Shown here piece after piece: positions 49,072-57,167 of a stretch of 64,000 bases of DNA. Each line of letters opens with the position of its first letter. The stretch's first letter is position 1. Position numbers and translations under genes: made by a program. Origin of the DNA: 55-13 sp037190145 (GTDB lineage Bacteria > Armatimonadota > Fimbriimonadia > Fimbriimonadales > Fimbriimonadaceae); contig JBBCJU010000010.1 of assembly GCA_037190145.1 (NCBI GenBank), positions 186,001 through 250,000 of the forward strand, in the 5' to 3' direction. Below the pieces are notes generated by a model. The model was given only the letters and a program-made list of their open reading frames with translations. It was not told where the DNA came from and did no database searches.

Positions 49072-49524
49072 TTACTTTAGGTTTTGGGCCAACTCTCTTG
49101 GCTCAAAAATCTGAATTCTTAGATAGCGTTTAAAGTCAGGTTTGTTGTAAGAGACGATTCCGTGTAAACCGAGAAGTTCGCAGGTGAGGGCAAGCCGTGC
49201 ATCATGAATCTGCCGTCCCAAAACTTGATGGTGTTCGGCAAATGAAGTTAGTGCCAATCCTAAATTCTGAGGATCGTCAACGTAGGGATACAAAAGCAAT
49301 AGACGTTCTATCTCATACTTTGCAGCTTGTGGTGAAAAGCCGAAACCATTCACATTTACTGGGCGCGTGAATACATTCCAGCACTCAGAAATAATTTGAG
49401 AAGAAACGCAGAAACTGGCACCCGCCACCAGCGCATCCTGCATCGATTCCATCGTGATTTGATGCAGTGGATCTGCTGCTTCTGCTGTGCGTAAGAAAAC
49501 GCTTGAATCGACAAGATAAGTCAC
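49072..49524 (-). CDS. PIN-domain toxin (VapC-like)
   Basis: A 150-residue PIN nuclease: YLVDSSVF with catalytic Asp6, SECWNVFTRP with Glu, and IHDARLALTCELLG with the later Asp pair, ending in the FKRYLRIQIFEP strand. VapC toxins cut tRNA or rRNA. It overlaps its antitoxin gene by 4 nt, downstream of it. Its stop is only 20 nt from the start of xylA on the same strand. Confidence 0.85.
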   Translation of the reverse strand: MTYLVDSSVFLRTAEAADPLHQITMESMQDALVAGASFCVSSQIISECWNVFTRPVNVNGFGFSPQAAKYEIERLLLLYPYVDDPQNLGLALTSFAEHHQVLGRQIHDARLALTCELLGLHGIVSYNKPDFKRYLRIQIFEPRELAQNLK

Positions 49525-49766
49525 ACTCGATCCGGGTACATGTTTTCATCACGTCGGAACGCATCGTCTGGTAATACAGTGCCCGTGTTCATGGGTTTAA
49601 ATTGCTTAAATGCATTCAACCTTTCTTCCAGGGGCCGAGGATCGACAATGGTTTCGGTCGATACGGTTATCTCAAGCCTATGCCCAACCGGCAATCCCAA
49701 TGGCTCTTCTGGGACCAGATTTTTGCCATCGTAAATGACGTGGACTTTCTTTGAATAGGGAGCCAT
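49521..49766 (-). CDS. Antitoxin partner of the PIN toxin
   Basis: An 81-residue protein with an N-terminal beta fold (KKVHVIYDGKNLVPEEPLGL, then VGHRLEITV) reminiscent of DUF104/AF2212-like antitoxins and a disordered C-terminus (DAFRRDENMYPDRV) that would cover the toxin. Start is Met3 of the open frame: a TATAAT ends 6 nt upstream of this ATG (49766), while the first ATG abuts the hexamer. It overlaps the toxin by 4 nt. Confidence 0.68.
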   Translation of the reverse strand: MAPYSKKVHVIYDGKNLVPEEPLGLPVGHRLEITVSTETIVDPRPLEERLNAFKQFKPMNTGTVLPDDAFRRDENMYPDRV

Positions 49767-49772
49767 ATCCAT

Positions 49773-49778
49773 ATTATA
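49773..49778 (-). promoter_or_regulatory. -10 TATAAT of the PIN toxin-antitoxin operon
   Basis: TATAAT on the minus strand ends 6 nt before the ATG at 49766; this is a perfect consensus hexamer. Confidence 0.55.
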
Positions 49779-49815
49779 GGACGTTCATTTGCGGAGTGGA
49801 TAGTTTCACCTGAAT

Positions 49816-49845
49816 CAAAAAGCCCCGAGCCATCTGACTCGGGGC
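49816..49845 (-). terminator. Terminator of the pilus operon
   Basis: Read on the minus strand: GCCCCGAG...CTCGGGGC stem (49822-49829 / 49838-49845, 8-bp) followed by TTTTT. It lies 28 nt after the pilQ stop. Confidence 0.93.
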
Positions 49846-49872
49846 GGGCACGTTAAGACGTGCGATTGTTGG

Positions 49873-52500
49873 TTAGCCTTTCTTGCCGTTTCCGTTACCG
49901 GGCCACTCGTTGTTATCCTTCGTGGCTTGGCGAGGGTTGGCGGGCGATTGTCGGTCAGCAGCTGTGACTTCTTTCACCGTGACGAAGAAGACAATCTCGG
50001 ATCGAACCTTCGAGTTGTTGGTTCTACCGAAGAGTTGGCCAATGATCGGAAGATCCTTCAAGATTGGGATTCCGCCATAGCTCTTGCGATCTTGATCTTG
50101 GATCAAACCGCCGATGGCAATGGTTTCACCGCTATTGATCTGCACTTGGCTGGTGGCAGACCGAACGCTGGTCTGTGGCAATTGCCCGCCACCAGGAACG
50201 TCTGTGAAGCCTTGCAGAATAGACAGAACTGGATGGAAGTCAAGGGTAATGTTTCCTCCAGCACCGATCTTTGCGGCCAGTGAGAAATCAACACCAACGT
50301 TGATTTCGCCTGTTTCAATAGTAGTTCCATTTTGGCTAGGTTGAATTGCCTTGACGTACCGAACCGTGTCGCCTACAAAGATGTTGGATAGAACACCGTC
50401 GGAGAGCAGAATGTTTGGTCGAGCCAGCAGATTGTTCTTGTTGGCAATTGCATCCAGAGTTCCGGTGATCGAAGCAGTTCCGCCTCCCTTAAAGCCGAGG
50501 CTTGATCCGACACCACCAACCGAGCTAGACGTACCAATTCCTTGGTTCACTCGCAAATTGGTAAGTGTGCCGCCTGTAAGCAAGCTCCAATCCAAACCGA
50601 TCTTCAACGCATCGTCTCGGCTGAGTTCCATAACTCTGACCTCAACGGCAACTTGCTTCGGAGCGATGTCAACTAAAGCAAGATATTGCTTGGCCTGATC
50701 GATCTGCTCGCGGGTTCCTCTGAGAAGAACCTTCATAGGTGTACGCCAGGTGATGGATTCGGCTTCCCATTGGGTTGCTTTACCGGATGATGCGGATGTT
50801 CCGCTGCTTGATCCACCGGAGCCCGAACCTGATCCCGATCCTGAGCCGCCAGAGCCAGAACCGGATCCACCGGAACCTGAGCCAGAACCTCCGCCTGAGC
50901 CTCCCGAACCACCACCTTGTCCGCTATTCTTCTTGGCCTCTTCAGGGTTATAGAAAGCGGTGTGGGTGTACTCGATGCCTCGAAGAGGATCGACCGGAGC
51001 AGGAAGAATGCTTGCTTTCAGTCCGGAGAAGTTTGCCATCAGCTCTACCGCGGCCACGTGTGGCTTAATGAACATGAGATCAACAGTCTCCAGGAACGCA
51101 GGAGCAACATCTTTAGGCGTGTCCAGCATTTCGAGGATTTCAACTAAGTTTTCCACCTCTGCAGCTCGACCAGACAATGCGATGACTGGGTTGCTGGTTG
51201 AGGCAAAAAGCTGCACTGAGCCAATCTGTACAGACTGAGCTTCGGAGTTATCCGTTAGTGTACGTTGCTCGTTTGTGCCTTGGTCATTCTTTTGGGTTGA
51301 TAACGTAGTGGTTGTTGCAACCTTCAAGGAGTTCAGCAGCACGACCGCATTCGAGTTTCGAACGTGATACGACTTTTGCAGTTTGGCAGTAGTGGCTGTT
51401 GTTTTGACCCCAAGAGCTTGGCAGAGCTGGTTATCAATCGCTCGAATCGTGGCTTCAACTTCATCCAGTCGGGAAGATGTGCCAATGATCACGATGTAAT
51501 CATCAGGTGCTTTGACTTTGGAAGAATCACTCTTTGTATCAACCGAAGATCCTTCTGTGCCGGGCTTACTCTTATCTCCTCCGCCTGGCATCACCGAGTT
51601 CGTTACTTCGAGATTGTCAGAGGGAAGGATCAAATCATATCGTCCTGAAAGCGTAGATGGATTGACCATCTTCAGAACGGAAGCCTTGATCTGGACACCT
51701 TGGCTGCTTCGTAGGGGCACAACTCGTGTGGCACCGCTTACGTCTGTCTTACCTAGGATTTGACCAACCGTGTCACTGAATCGGCTCGAAGAGGTCACCA
51801 CATACGTGCCACCCACTTTCGCATACCGAACTCCACCGAGGGCGGTAACGATGTCTAGCGCATCCTTTACGCTCACTCCGTTCAGAGTGACCGTGATTTT
51901 GCCGCTGACTTCTGGTGAAGTCACGATGTTGACGTTAGATTGAAGAGCAAGAGCCTTTAGAATTTGAACAATGTCAGTGTTTACAAACTCAAGATCGACT
52001 TGAACTGCAGACGAGAAGTTAGGGCTCGCGTTTGCTTGTAGGTCAGATGCTTTGTAAGCAGGTTCAATCGGAGGCACTGAAGTTGGGAATCCTGACTTGG
52101 CAGGAACCTTTGCTACTGGGGCCGCAACATTGAAGTTGACCGCCCAGGATCCATCGGTCTTAACAACTTCTGGCTTTGTGCCAGGCACCACGCTAAGGGC
52201 GACACGAACCTTGGAAGTCTTCTTAGAAAGCCACTCATAGCTAACGGCTTGAACTCCGTTTGAGCCGACTTCAAGAGTCTTTGGTCGGCTGGCTAACTTG
52301 CCGTCAAAGGTCAGGAAGAACATTCGCTTGGATTTGGACCAAGACGTCTTGGGTTGCCCCAGGTCATTGCCTTGAATCCGGACTTGGAGTCCGCCATCGA
52401 GCTTCTTCGCTTCTACTCCGCTCAAAGATTGAGCGGTTGCGCCACAGACAAGGGCGAGGGCAAGTGTGCCGACACCCATTCGAAATGAGTTGCTGTTCAT
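49873..52500 (-). CDS. pilQ: Type IV pilus secretin PilQ with AMIN domain
   Basis: An 875-residue outer-membrane secretin: signal peptide (MNSNSFRMGVGTLALALVCG), AMIN domain (residues ~25-130), STN/N0-type domain (VQVDLEFVNTDIVQILKALA, residue ~165), N1-like domains, then the secretin core (residues ~600-830) with QVAVEVRVMELSRDDALKIG and the conserved VPGGGQLPQT and ETIAIGGLIQDQ. A Gly/Ser-rich run lies at about residues 526-563. It forms the pore for the pilus. Last gene of the operon, overlapping pilP by 4 nt. Confidence 0.93.
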   Translation of the reverse strand: MNSNSFRMGVGTLALALVCGATAQSLSGVEAKKLDGGLQVRIQGNDLGQPKTSWSKSKRMFFLTFDGKLASRPKTLEVGSNGVQAVSYEWLSKKTSKVRVALSVVPGTKPEVVKTDGSWAVNFNVAAPVAKVPAKSGFPTSVPPIEPAYKASDLQANASPNFSSAVQVDLEFVNTDIVQILKALALQSNVNIVTSPEVSGKITVTLNGVSVKDALDIVTALGGVRYAKVGGTYVVTSSSRFSDTVGQILGKTDVSGATRVVPLRSSQGVQIKASVLKMVNPSTLSGRYDLILPSDNLEVTNSVMPGGGDKSKPGTEGSSVDTKSDSSKVKAPDDYIVIIGTSSRLDEVEATIRAIDNQLCQALGVKTTATTAKLQKSYHVRNSNAVVLLNSLKVATTTTLSTQKNDQGTNEQRTLTDNSEAQSVQIGSVQLFASTSNPVIALSGRAAEVENLVEILEMLDTPKDVAPAFLETVDLMFIKPHVAAVELMANFSGLKASILPAPVDPLRGIEYTHTAFYNPEEAKKNSGQGGGSGGSGGGSGSGSGGSGSGSGGSGSGSGSGSGGSSSGTSASSGKATQWEAESITWRTPMKVLLRGTREQIDQAKQYLALVDIAPKQVAVEVRVMELSRDDALKIGLDWSLLTGGTLTNLRVNQGIGTSSSVGGVGSSLGFKGGGTASITGTLDAIANKNNLLARPNILLSDGVLSNIFVGDTVRYVKAIQPSQNGTTIETGEINVGVDFSLAAKIGAGGNITLDFHPVLSILQGFTDVPGGGQLPQTSVRSATSQVQINSGETIAIGGLIQDQDRKSYGGIPILKDLPIIGQLFGRTNNSKVRSEIVFFVTVKEVTAADRQSPANPRQATKDNNEWPGNGNGKKG
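50811..50925 (-). repeat. Gly-Ser coding low-complexity tract in pilQ
   Basis: About 115 bases of GGN-TCN codons encode a Gly/Ser run near residues 526-563, between the N-domains and the secretin core. Repeats of this kind can change length by slippage; in frame changes would only lengthen the linker. Confidence 0.7.
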
Positions 52501-53177
52501 TTAGGGTTCCCTCCCAGGGACAATCGCTGCTTCTTGCCGCGATGTTCGATAGTTACGCTGCCTTTATCGATAGCGACTACCTTGCTATCTCCGTCGAGCG
52601 ATCCGCCCTCCGGAACCATTCGTTGATTACCGTTTGAATCGGTAAAAACTGCAATCTTGCGTGATCCGCCCGTCATCGTTCCTGCTACGGAGTAGCCGAA
52701 AGAGCTGGGCTCTGGCCCCGATGGGCTGATCGAAACATTGCCTTCACCATTGCCCCATGTCTGAGGAAGCGGACCGCTAATCCCAGGGTTTACCGGTGGA
52801 ATATAGCTGTTGGTGCCGCCACTGCTTCTCGGGCGCTTGTAGGGCCGAGGAGCAGGCGTATTGGGCGTTGGAAGCGGGTGAGAAGGGAGCACAGGGGCAA
52901 CCTGCTCGCCAGCGAGGGCGGTTTCGGCAAAAGGATCTCGTTGAGGAAGGGCAGCCGCATAGAGCGGGTTTTTCGGAGGCTCTGCTTCTTCACCCTCGAC
53001 AATCGGATTTCCGTCGGCGTCAAGCTTTGGAGCATTGGCGTCCTTCTTTTCCTTACTGTCTGTTGCAACAACCGGGGGAGGAGTGGATCCTCCACCGAGG
53101 AAGCTGAAGGCACCGACGCCGAGCATAACGGCTACCAGCGCGCCCAGCACCATGAGTTTTTTCTTATCATCCTTCAT
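52497..53177 (-). CDS. pilP: PilP-like pilus assembly protein
   Basis: A 226-residue protein with an N-terminal membrane anchor (KLMVLGALVAVMLGVGAF), a Pro-rich linker (residues ~35-150) and a C-terminal beta domain (SFGYSVAGTMTGGSRKIAVF, VPEGGSLDGDSKVVAI, SVTIEHRGKKQRLSL) resembling the HR/PilP domain that binds the secretin. It lies where pilP is expected, overlapping pilO by 11 nt and pilQ by 4. Similarity to known PilP is structural rather than close. Confidence 0.72.
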   Translation of the reverse strand: MKDDKKKLMVLGALVAVMLGVGAFSFLGGGSTPPPVVATDSKEKKDANAPKLDADGNPIVEGEEAEPPKNPLYAAALPQRDPFAETALAGEQVAPVLPSHPLPTPNTPAPRPYKRPRSSGGTNSYIPPVNPGISGPLPQTWGNGEGNVSISPSGPEPSSFGYSVAGTMTGGSRKIAVFTDSNGNQRMVPEGGSLDGDSKVVAIDKGSVTIEHRGKKQRLSLGGNPK

Positions 53178-53814
53178 TTGGCTTCACCTGTAGGCTGACG
53201 GACTTGGTGTCTTGGCCAGGCTTCTTCATCTCAGAACCAGGCTCTTTGAAAACATAAGCTTTCAGCTCCACTGTAATGTCGAGTGGCTTCTGACCTACTT
53301 GATCGGGCTCAACTTTGGGAGCGAGGGTGACGGAACGGGCTGCAACAATCTTTGGAAATTGTTGGAGAGAGTTGACCCAACGCATGACCGATCCGTAGCT
53401 TCCGATTCCTTTGACCTCAAGGGTCATCTCCTCATAAGCTTTCTTATCCTTCGTTGCGCCTTCCTCAAGCTTTCGACCCATCGAAGGTTTAACAACGGGA
53501 CGTACGCCGAGCACCTTGATGCCGTATTTCTTGCCCGTCTTTTCAAGCTCAGTGAGCAAAGTTGGCACGTATGCAAACTGGGGAACGCCTTTCTCCAAGT
53601 GTTGTAACTTGGATGCGCACTCGTCTACTTTTGCCTTCGCTTTATCGAGCTCAGCCTGAACTTCCTTCTCGTCTTTGACCTCTGCTTTAAGCGCGTTCAC
53701 CTCACCTTGGACACTCGTCACTTGGCTATAGCCAAAGTAGGACGCTCCTAGGCCGAGCATGAACGTGCCGATTGCCATGAACATGTAAGTTCTTGGATTA
53801 GGCCCCTTTCTCAT
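53167..53814 (-). CDS. pilO: Type IV pilus inner-membrane protein PilO
   Basis: A 215-residue protein: TM segment (TYMFMAIGTFMLGLGASYFG), coiled coil (VNALKAEVKDEKEVQAELDK), then the PilO ferredoxin-like domain (VPTLLTELEKTGKKYGIKVL; EMTLEVKGIGSYGSVMRWV). It forms the alignment complex with PilN. Start MRKGPNPR at 53814 overlaps the end of pilN by 17 nt; an upstream extension of 22 residues reads through pilN and is rejected. Confidence 0.88.
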   Translation of the reverse strand: MRKGPNPRTYMFMAIGTFMLGLGASYFGYSQVTSVQGEVNALKAEVKDEKEVQAELDKAKAKVDECASKLQHLEKGVPQFAYVPTLLTELEKTGKKYGIKVLGVRPVVKPSMGRKLEEGATKDKKAYEEMTLEVKGIGSYGSVMRWVNSLQQFPKIVAARSVTLAPKVEPDQVGQKPLDITVELKAYVFKEPGSEMKKPGQDTKSVSLQVKPNEG

Positions 53815-54406
53815 CGTCCTCTTCTCCTTCCTTCTTAGGTGCGGCTTCCGCCGTTCCGACAATGTCGGCCGAAACTTCAAACTCTACGGCTTTAACCTTG
53901 TCCATCACCTTCTCTTGGGTGTATCTAAGCGACACATTTTCAAGGTCGTTGCAGTTTTGAAGTCGTAAAATGAACTCTGAAATGGGTTCCTGCTGAGGCG
54001 CAACTCCCATCAAGCTGAGGCCAATAGGTTTACTTGGGTCGCTCGCTTGAACCCGCATGGCGGTAAGCCAGGTTGGTTTTGGCGTTTGCTGGGCAAGGTG
54101 AGTCATGATGCGTCCCCAGCGTCCACTGACCAACTGAGCATCTTCGAGAGTCTTCAGTCGCGGATTTAGCTCCCCGTACTCCTTCTGATACTCTTCGATC
54201 TGTTTGACGAGAGGTGCATTTTTCTGCAGTTGGTTTTCCAACACCGTCTTCTCACGGGTTAGCCCTTCGGCTTGCAGCCAGAAGAAGCCAAACCCGCCTA
54301 CCGCGGCGACGGCTGAACCGACAAAGACTAGGAAGAAGGATCGAGCTTGTGCCTCGTTCCGCTTCTGGGCCAGCCTCTGTTCCTGAATTAAGTTAATGAG
54401 TGGCAT
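53798..54406 (-). CDS. pilN: Type IV pilus inner-membrane protein PilN
   Basis: A 202-residue protein beginning MPLINLI, the PilN motif that docks into PilM. TM segment FFLVFVGSAVAAVGGFGFFW (residues ~25-45), coiled coil (TVLENQLQKNAPLVKQIEEY) and the periplasmic ferredoxin-like domain. Overlaps pilO; 11 nt downstream of pilM. Acidic C-terminal tail (EGEEDDEKGA). Confidence 0.88.
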   Translation of the reverse strand: MPLINLIQEQRLAQKRNEAQARSFFLVFVGSAVAAVGGFGFFWLQAEGLTREKTVLENQLQKNAPLVKQIEEYQKEYGELNPRLKTLEDAQLVSGRWGRIMTHLAQQTPKPTWLTAMRVQASDPSKPIGLSLMGVAPQQEPISEFILRLQNCNDLENVSLRYTQEKVMDKVKAVEFEVSADIVGTAEAAPKKEGEEDDEKGA

Positions 54407-54417
54407 CTTTCTAGTCC

Positions 54418-55494
54418 TTAGGCCGCCTTGGTGTGTGCCCGCATGGCGAGTCCTGACGCGACCGAAAGCTCAAGGCCAGACTCTTCGGGATCGCCGAAGT
54501 GGCTGAACCTAACGTTCGCGTAAATGTCGTTCAGAGTCGTTGGGATGGATAGCTTGTGGCTAAAGTAGTCAGCAAGGCCCATCAGCTTGGCTCCACCTCC
54601 GGTTAGCAGAATTTGGTCAATCTGCTTGGAGGCGCCCTCTTGCTGTTGAGACTGGTAGTAGTTCAGCGATCTGCGGATTTCACGTACCAGGTCATCGACA
54701 TGTGGTTGAAGAACACGTAAGGGAGGATTCTCCTTTGGCTTGTTCTCTTCCAAGAGCTCTCGCAAGTCAAGCTGTGCTTTACCGGCCTCGGCATCTTCAT
54801 CCGAAAGCTTAAAGTAGCTCTTCAAGGCTTGGGTGAGAGTCTCTGATCCCTGAGGGATAGAACGAGTCATCGAGAAAATGCCTTTGCTAACTACTGAGAT
54901 ATTGGTGGTCGCCGATCCAACATCGACGAGCGCGATGGTGCTATCGGACCACGCGTTGTCAAGGTCAGCCTCTACGAGAGCGCGATACATCGCGAACGGC
55001 TCAATATCGACGGCTTCAACTTCAAGGCCCGCTTCTTCACAAGCTTGGCGTCGACTCTCCACAACATCCTTGGGCGCAGCAACCATCAGAACGTCCATCT
55101 GAGTGTCGTCTACGGGGCCAATGATTTCAAATTCGATGTAGCTGTCCTCAACCGAACTGGGCACATATCGACTAGCCTCGAATTTGATGGATTTTCGCAG
55201 GGTAGCTTCAGCCATCTTGGGCATGCGTACTTGCCGAACAACCACGGAACCGCCGGAGACTGCAATCATCGCGCCGCCCGCATTGATCTGGTTCTCTTTC
55301 AAAAGACCCTTGATAGCAGAGACCGTGCTGGGAACGTCCACGATCACTCCATCCTTCACCGCGTCAGTTGGCGTTGGCGCCGATGCTACGCGGGTGACTC
55401 GCCATCCGTCTCCCTGTCGCTCTAGCGAAACGACCTTGATCGAGTGATGGCCAATATCGATTCCCACAAAATTCTTTTTGTTGAAAATTCCCAT
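54418..55494 (-). CDS. pilM: Type IV pilus assembly ATPase-fold protein PilM
   Basis: A 358-residue actin-like cytoplasmic protein: FVGIDIGHHSIKVVSLERQ (phosphate-1), SATTNISVV (phosphate-2), ILLTGGGAKLMGL (adenosine motif) and the FEASRYVP segment. It links PilN to the cytoplasmic ring. Start MGIFNKKNF at 55494; the frame extends upstream but that part overlaps the HTH gene. Begins 2 nt after the HTH gene stop. Confidence 0.92.
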   Translation of the reverse strand: MGIFNKKNFVGIDIGHHSIKVVSLERQGDGWRVTRVASAPTPTDAVKDGVIVDVPSTVSAIKGLLKENQINAGGAMIAVSGGSVVVRQVRMPKMAEATLRKSIKFEASRYVPSSVEDSYIEFEIIGPVDDTQMDVLMVAAPKDVVESRRQACEEAGLEVEAVDIEPFAMYRALVEADLDNAWSDSTIALVDVGSATTNISVVSKGIFSMTRSIPQGSETLTQALKSYFKLSDEDAEAGKAQLDLRELLEENKPKENPPLRVLQPHVDDLVREIRRSLNYYQSQQQEGASKQIDQILLTGGGAKLMGLADYFSHKLSIPTTLNDIYANVRFSHFGDPEESGLELSVASGLAMRAHTKAA

Positions 55495-55496
55495 TG

Positions 55497-55952
55497 TTAG
55501 GCCTCCAACTCCCGCTGACGGCCCTGAAGGCTCAGCCACTCATCGACAGCCGCGCGTGAGAATCGCCATTTGCCATCAATCATTAGGGCGGGAATCTTTC
55601 CGTCCTGAGCCATTTGCTCAAGGACACCTGCACCCATGCGTAGGTACTGGGCGGCTTCTCGCAAAGTCATAACCGTGTGCTGGTTGGCAACAACGGCGCG
55701 GAAAAGTCCGCTCAATTGCTCAGGGGAAAGGAACAGCTCCAGACGCACCACGCCACCGTTCGAAACGGCCTGCGAAGGCGGATCGGGTAGCCGAGTTTCT
55801 TCTTGTGCTTGCTCCATTTTGCTCTCCGTGGGTTGAACCGGTGTTGAAAGAACCGGATTCTCAATAACTTCAATTTTTGGCGGGCGTTCTTCACTGGGAA
55901 GTGGGTTCCCTTTCGATTGCGCCGCTTGCCGGATGGCGTCGGCGAGGTTCAT
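55497..55952 (-). CDS. Excisionase-type helix-turn-helix protein in the pilus operon
   Basis: A 151-residue protein with a disordered Pro/Glu-rich first half and a C-terminal helix-turn-helix of the excisionase/HTH_17 type (MTLREAAQYLRMGAGVLEQM and GKIPALMIDGKWRFSRA, residues ~94-140). Such domains bind DNA in regulators and recombination factors. Here it is inside the pil operon between the ExeA-like ATPase (4-nt overlap) and pilM, so it may control pil transcription or be reused as a protein-binding module. No integrase is nearby. Confidence 0.75.
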   Translation of the reverse strand: MNLADAIRQAAQSKGNPLPSEERPPKIEVIENPVLSTPVQPTESKMEQAQEETRLPDPPSQAVSNGGVVRLELFLSPEQLSGLFRAVVANQHTVMTLREAAQYLRMGAGVLEQMAQDGKIPALMIDGKWRFSRAAVDEWLSLQGRQRELEA

Positions 55953-56767
55953 GCGGCCTCCTTCCCTGAGAACTCACTAACGATGTTGTGGACCAAGAAC
56001 CCGTCGATCATTTGGACTTTCTGAACGAAGCCAATCATCAACGCGTTGTCCGCAATCTGGCTAATGAGTCGGGGATAGCCTTTGGTGTATTTATGAATCT
56101 CGAAAATTGCGTCGGGTGAGAATGGGTGGTTCTCTCCGGAGTAGCCGGCCACACGCATTCGGTGAAGAATCATTTCTCCGGTTTCGGTGACATCCAGCGG
56201 TTTTAGGTTTTGCCGAACAGCCAAGCGCTGCTCAAGTGCAGGAACCTTGGCGATCTTGGGGCGGAGTTCGTTTTGTCCAAGCAGAACCAGCGAGAGCAAG
56301 AACTGGTCGTTCATCTGACAGTTCAGCAAGAGCCGCAGCTCTTCCAGCGTGCTGGTGGATCGGATGAGGTGGGCTTCATCAATGATGAGAACCACACGTT
56401 GCCCTCGCTCATAGAACGAAATCAGTTGCTTGTGAAGCTCCTGTACCAATACTTGGCGATTGCGAGAGTTCGTCTCGATATCGAGTTGTCCAAGGATCTC
56501 TTGAAGAATCTGAACCGGCGTGAGAATGGGGTTCACAATCAGGACGATGCGATTGTGAACCGGATCTAGCAGTTCCAGCAGCTTTCGGCTAACGGTTGTC
56601 TTACCCAGACCGATGTCTCCCGCCAGCATGGCAGCGCCTTTATTGCGCGAGATGGCGTAGTGCAACATCATCAAGGCATCTTCGTGTCCACGGCTCATGT
56701 AAAGGAACCTAGGATCTGGTGTAAGACTGAAAGGCGGCTCTGTTAAACCCCAATATGCTTCGTACAT
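55949..56767 (-). CDS. ExeA-family AAA ATPase
   Basis: A 272-residue ATPase: N-terminal EAYWGLTEPPFSLTPDPRFL, Walker A GDIGLGKTT at residues 50-58, Walker B VVLIIDEAHLI, and arginine-rich sensor regions. ExeA/GspA/MshM proteins help insert or assemble secretins across peptidoglycan. First gene of the pilus operon. The ATG at 56767 follows GGAG with 9 nt spacing and is preferred to the TTG two codons upstream. Confidence 0.88.
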   Translation of the reverse strand: MYEAYWGLTEPPFSLTPDPRFLYMSRGHEDALMMLHYAISRNKGAAMLAGDIGLGKTTVSRKLLELLDPVHNRIVLIVNPILTPVQILQEILGQLDIETNSRNRQVLVQELHKQLISFYERGQRVVLIIDEAHLIRSTSTLEELRLLLNCQMNDQFLLSLVLLGQNELRPKIAKVPALEQRLAVRQNLKPLDVTETGEMILHRMRVAGYSGENHPFSPDAIFEIHKYTKGYPRLISQIADNALMIGFVQKVQMIDGFLVHNIVSEFSGKEAA

Positions 56768-57004
56768 AAACAAAATCTCCGCGGGCGAAAACCCAGTAAT
56801 TCTTCTCGGGATTTCTTTCGCGAAAACTCAGGAAAAGTCTTAGGTTTTTTTGTGAAGGAACCTGCGGGGAAGCTAAACAAGCTCTTAAACTTTTCGCGAT
56901 TGGGGAATCCGTCCCCCTAGAGCAAGCCGCGCTTCCTTGCACGTGCCAAAGACTGTCATTCCTTTCTCAGAATGTTGAAGGTCTGGTAACTGGGCGAGGT
57001 TTAG
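56768..57004. other. Gap between the divergent pilus and pyr operons, left part
   Basis: About 240 bases. On the minus strand GGAG before 56767 is the ribosome site of the ExeA-like gene. Otherwise no gene, terminator or tRNA is visible; the region is A/T-rich near 56820-56860 and may hold the pilus-operon promoter, which I could not place. Confidence 0.4.
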
Positions 57005-57140
57005 GATTGCTAAATTGCTCGAATGCCAGATTGCTCGACTGTAAGCAACCGTAAAGCAATACCGCAATCCAGTGATCGAATAACCGAGTAATCGAGGAAC
57101 CTAGGAATCAAGCCGTCCAACAATCGAAGAATCCAGCAAG
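57005..57140 (+). repeat. Degenerate 8-bp repeat array upstream of pyrR
   Basis: Seventeen consecutive 8-base units (136 bp). The left part is of the type GATTGCTC (for example 57013, 57029) and the right part of the type CGAGTAAT (57085 onwards: CGAGTAAT, CGAGGAAC, CTAGGAAT, CAAGCCGT, CCAACAAT, CGAAGAAT). The right consensus CGAGNAAT is the reverse complement of the left ATTNCTCG, so the array is an inverted arrangement that could fold as a long imperfect hairpin in RNA or DNA. Confidence 0.6.
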
Positions 57141-57154
57141 CCGCCCCGCCATGC

Positions 57155-57160
57155 CATAAT
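57155..57160 (+). promoter_or_regulatory. -10-like CATAAT before pyrR
   Basis: CATAAT ends 7 nt before the pyrR ATG (57168). If used, the mRNA has no leader in which a PyrR-bound attenuator could form. Confidence 0.45.
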
Positions 57161-57167
57161 CGCTTCA

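Noticed and set aside
55495..55539. Longer PilM N-terminus (MAEPSGPSAGVGGLT)
   Set aside because: This part lies inside the HTH gene in another frame and is not PilM-like; MGIFNKKNF at 55494 fits the family.
57005..57140. CRISPR array
   Set aside because: The period is 8 bp with no spacer of 30-40 bp, so it is not CRISPR-like.
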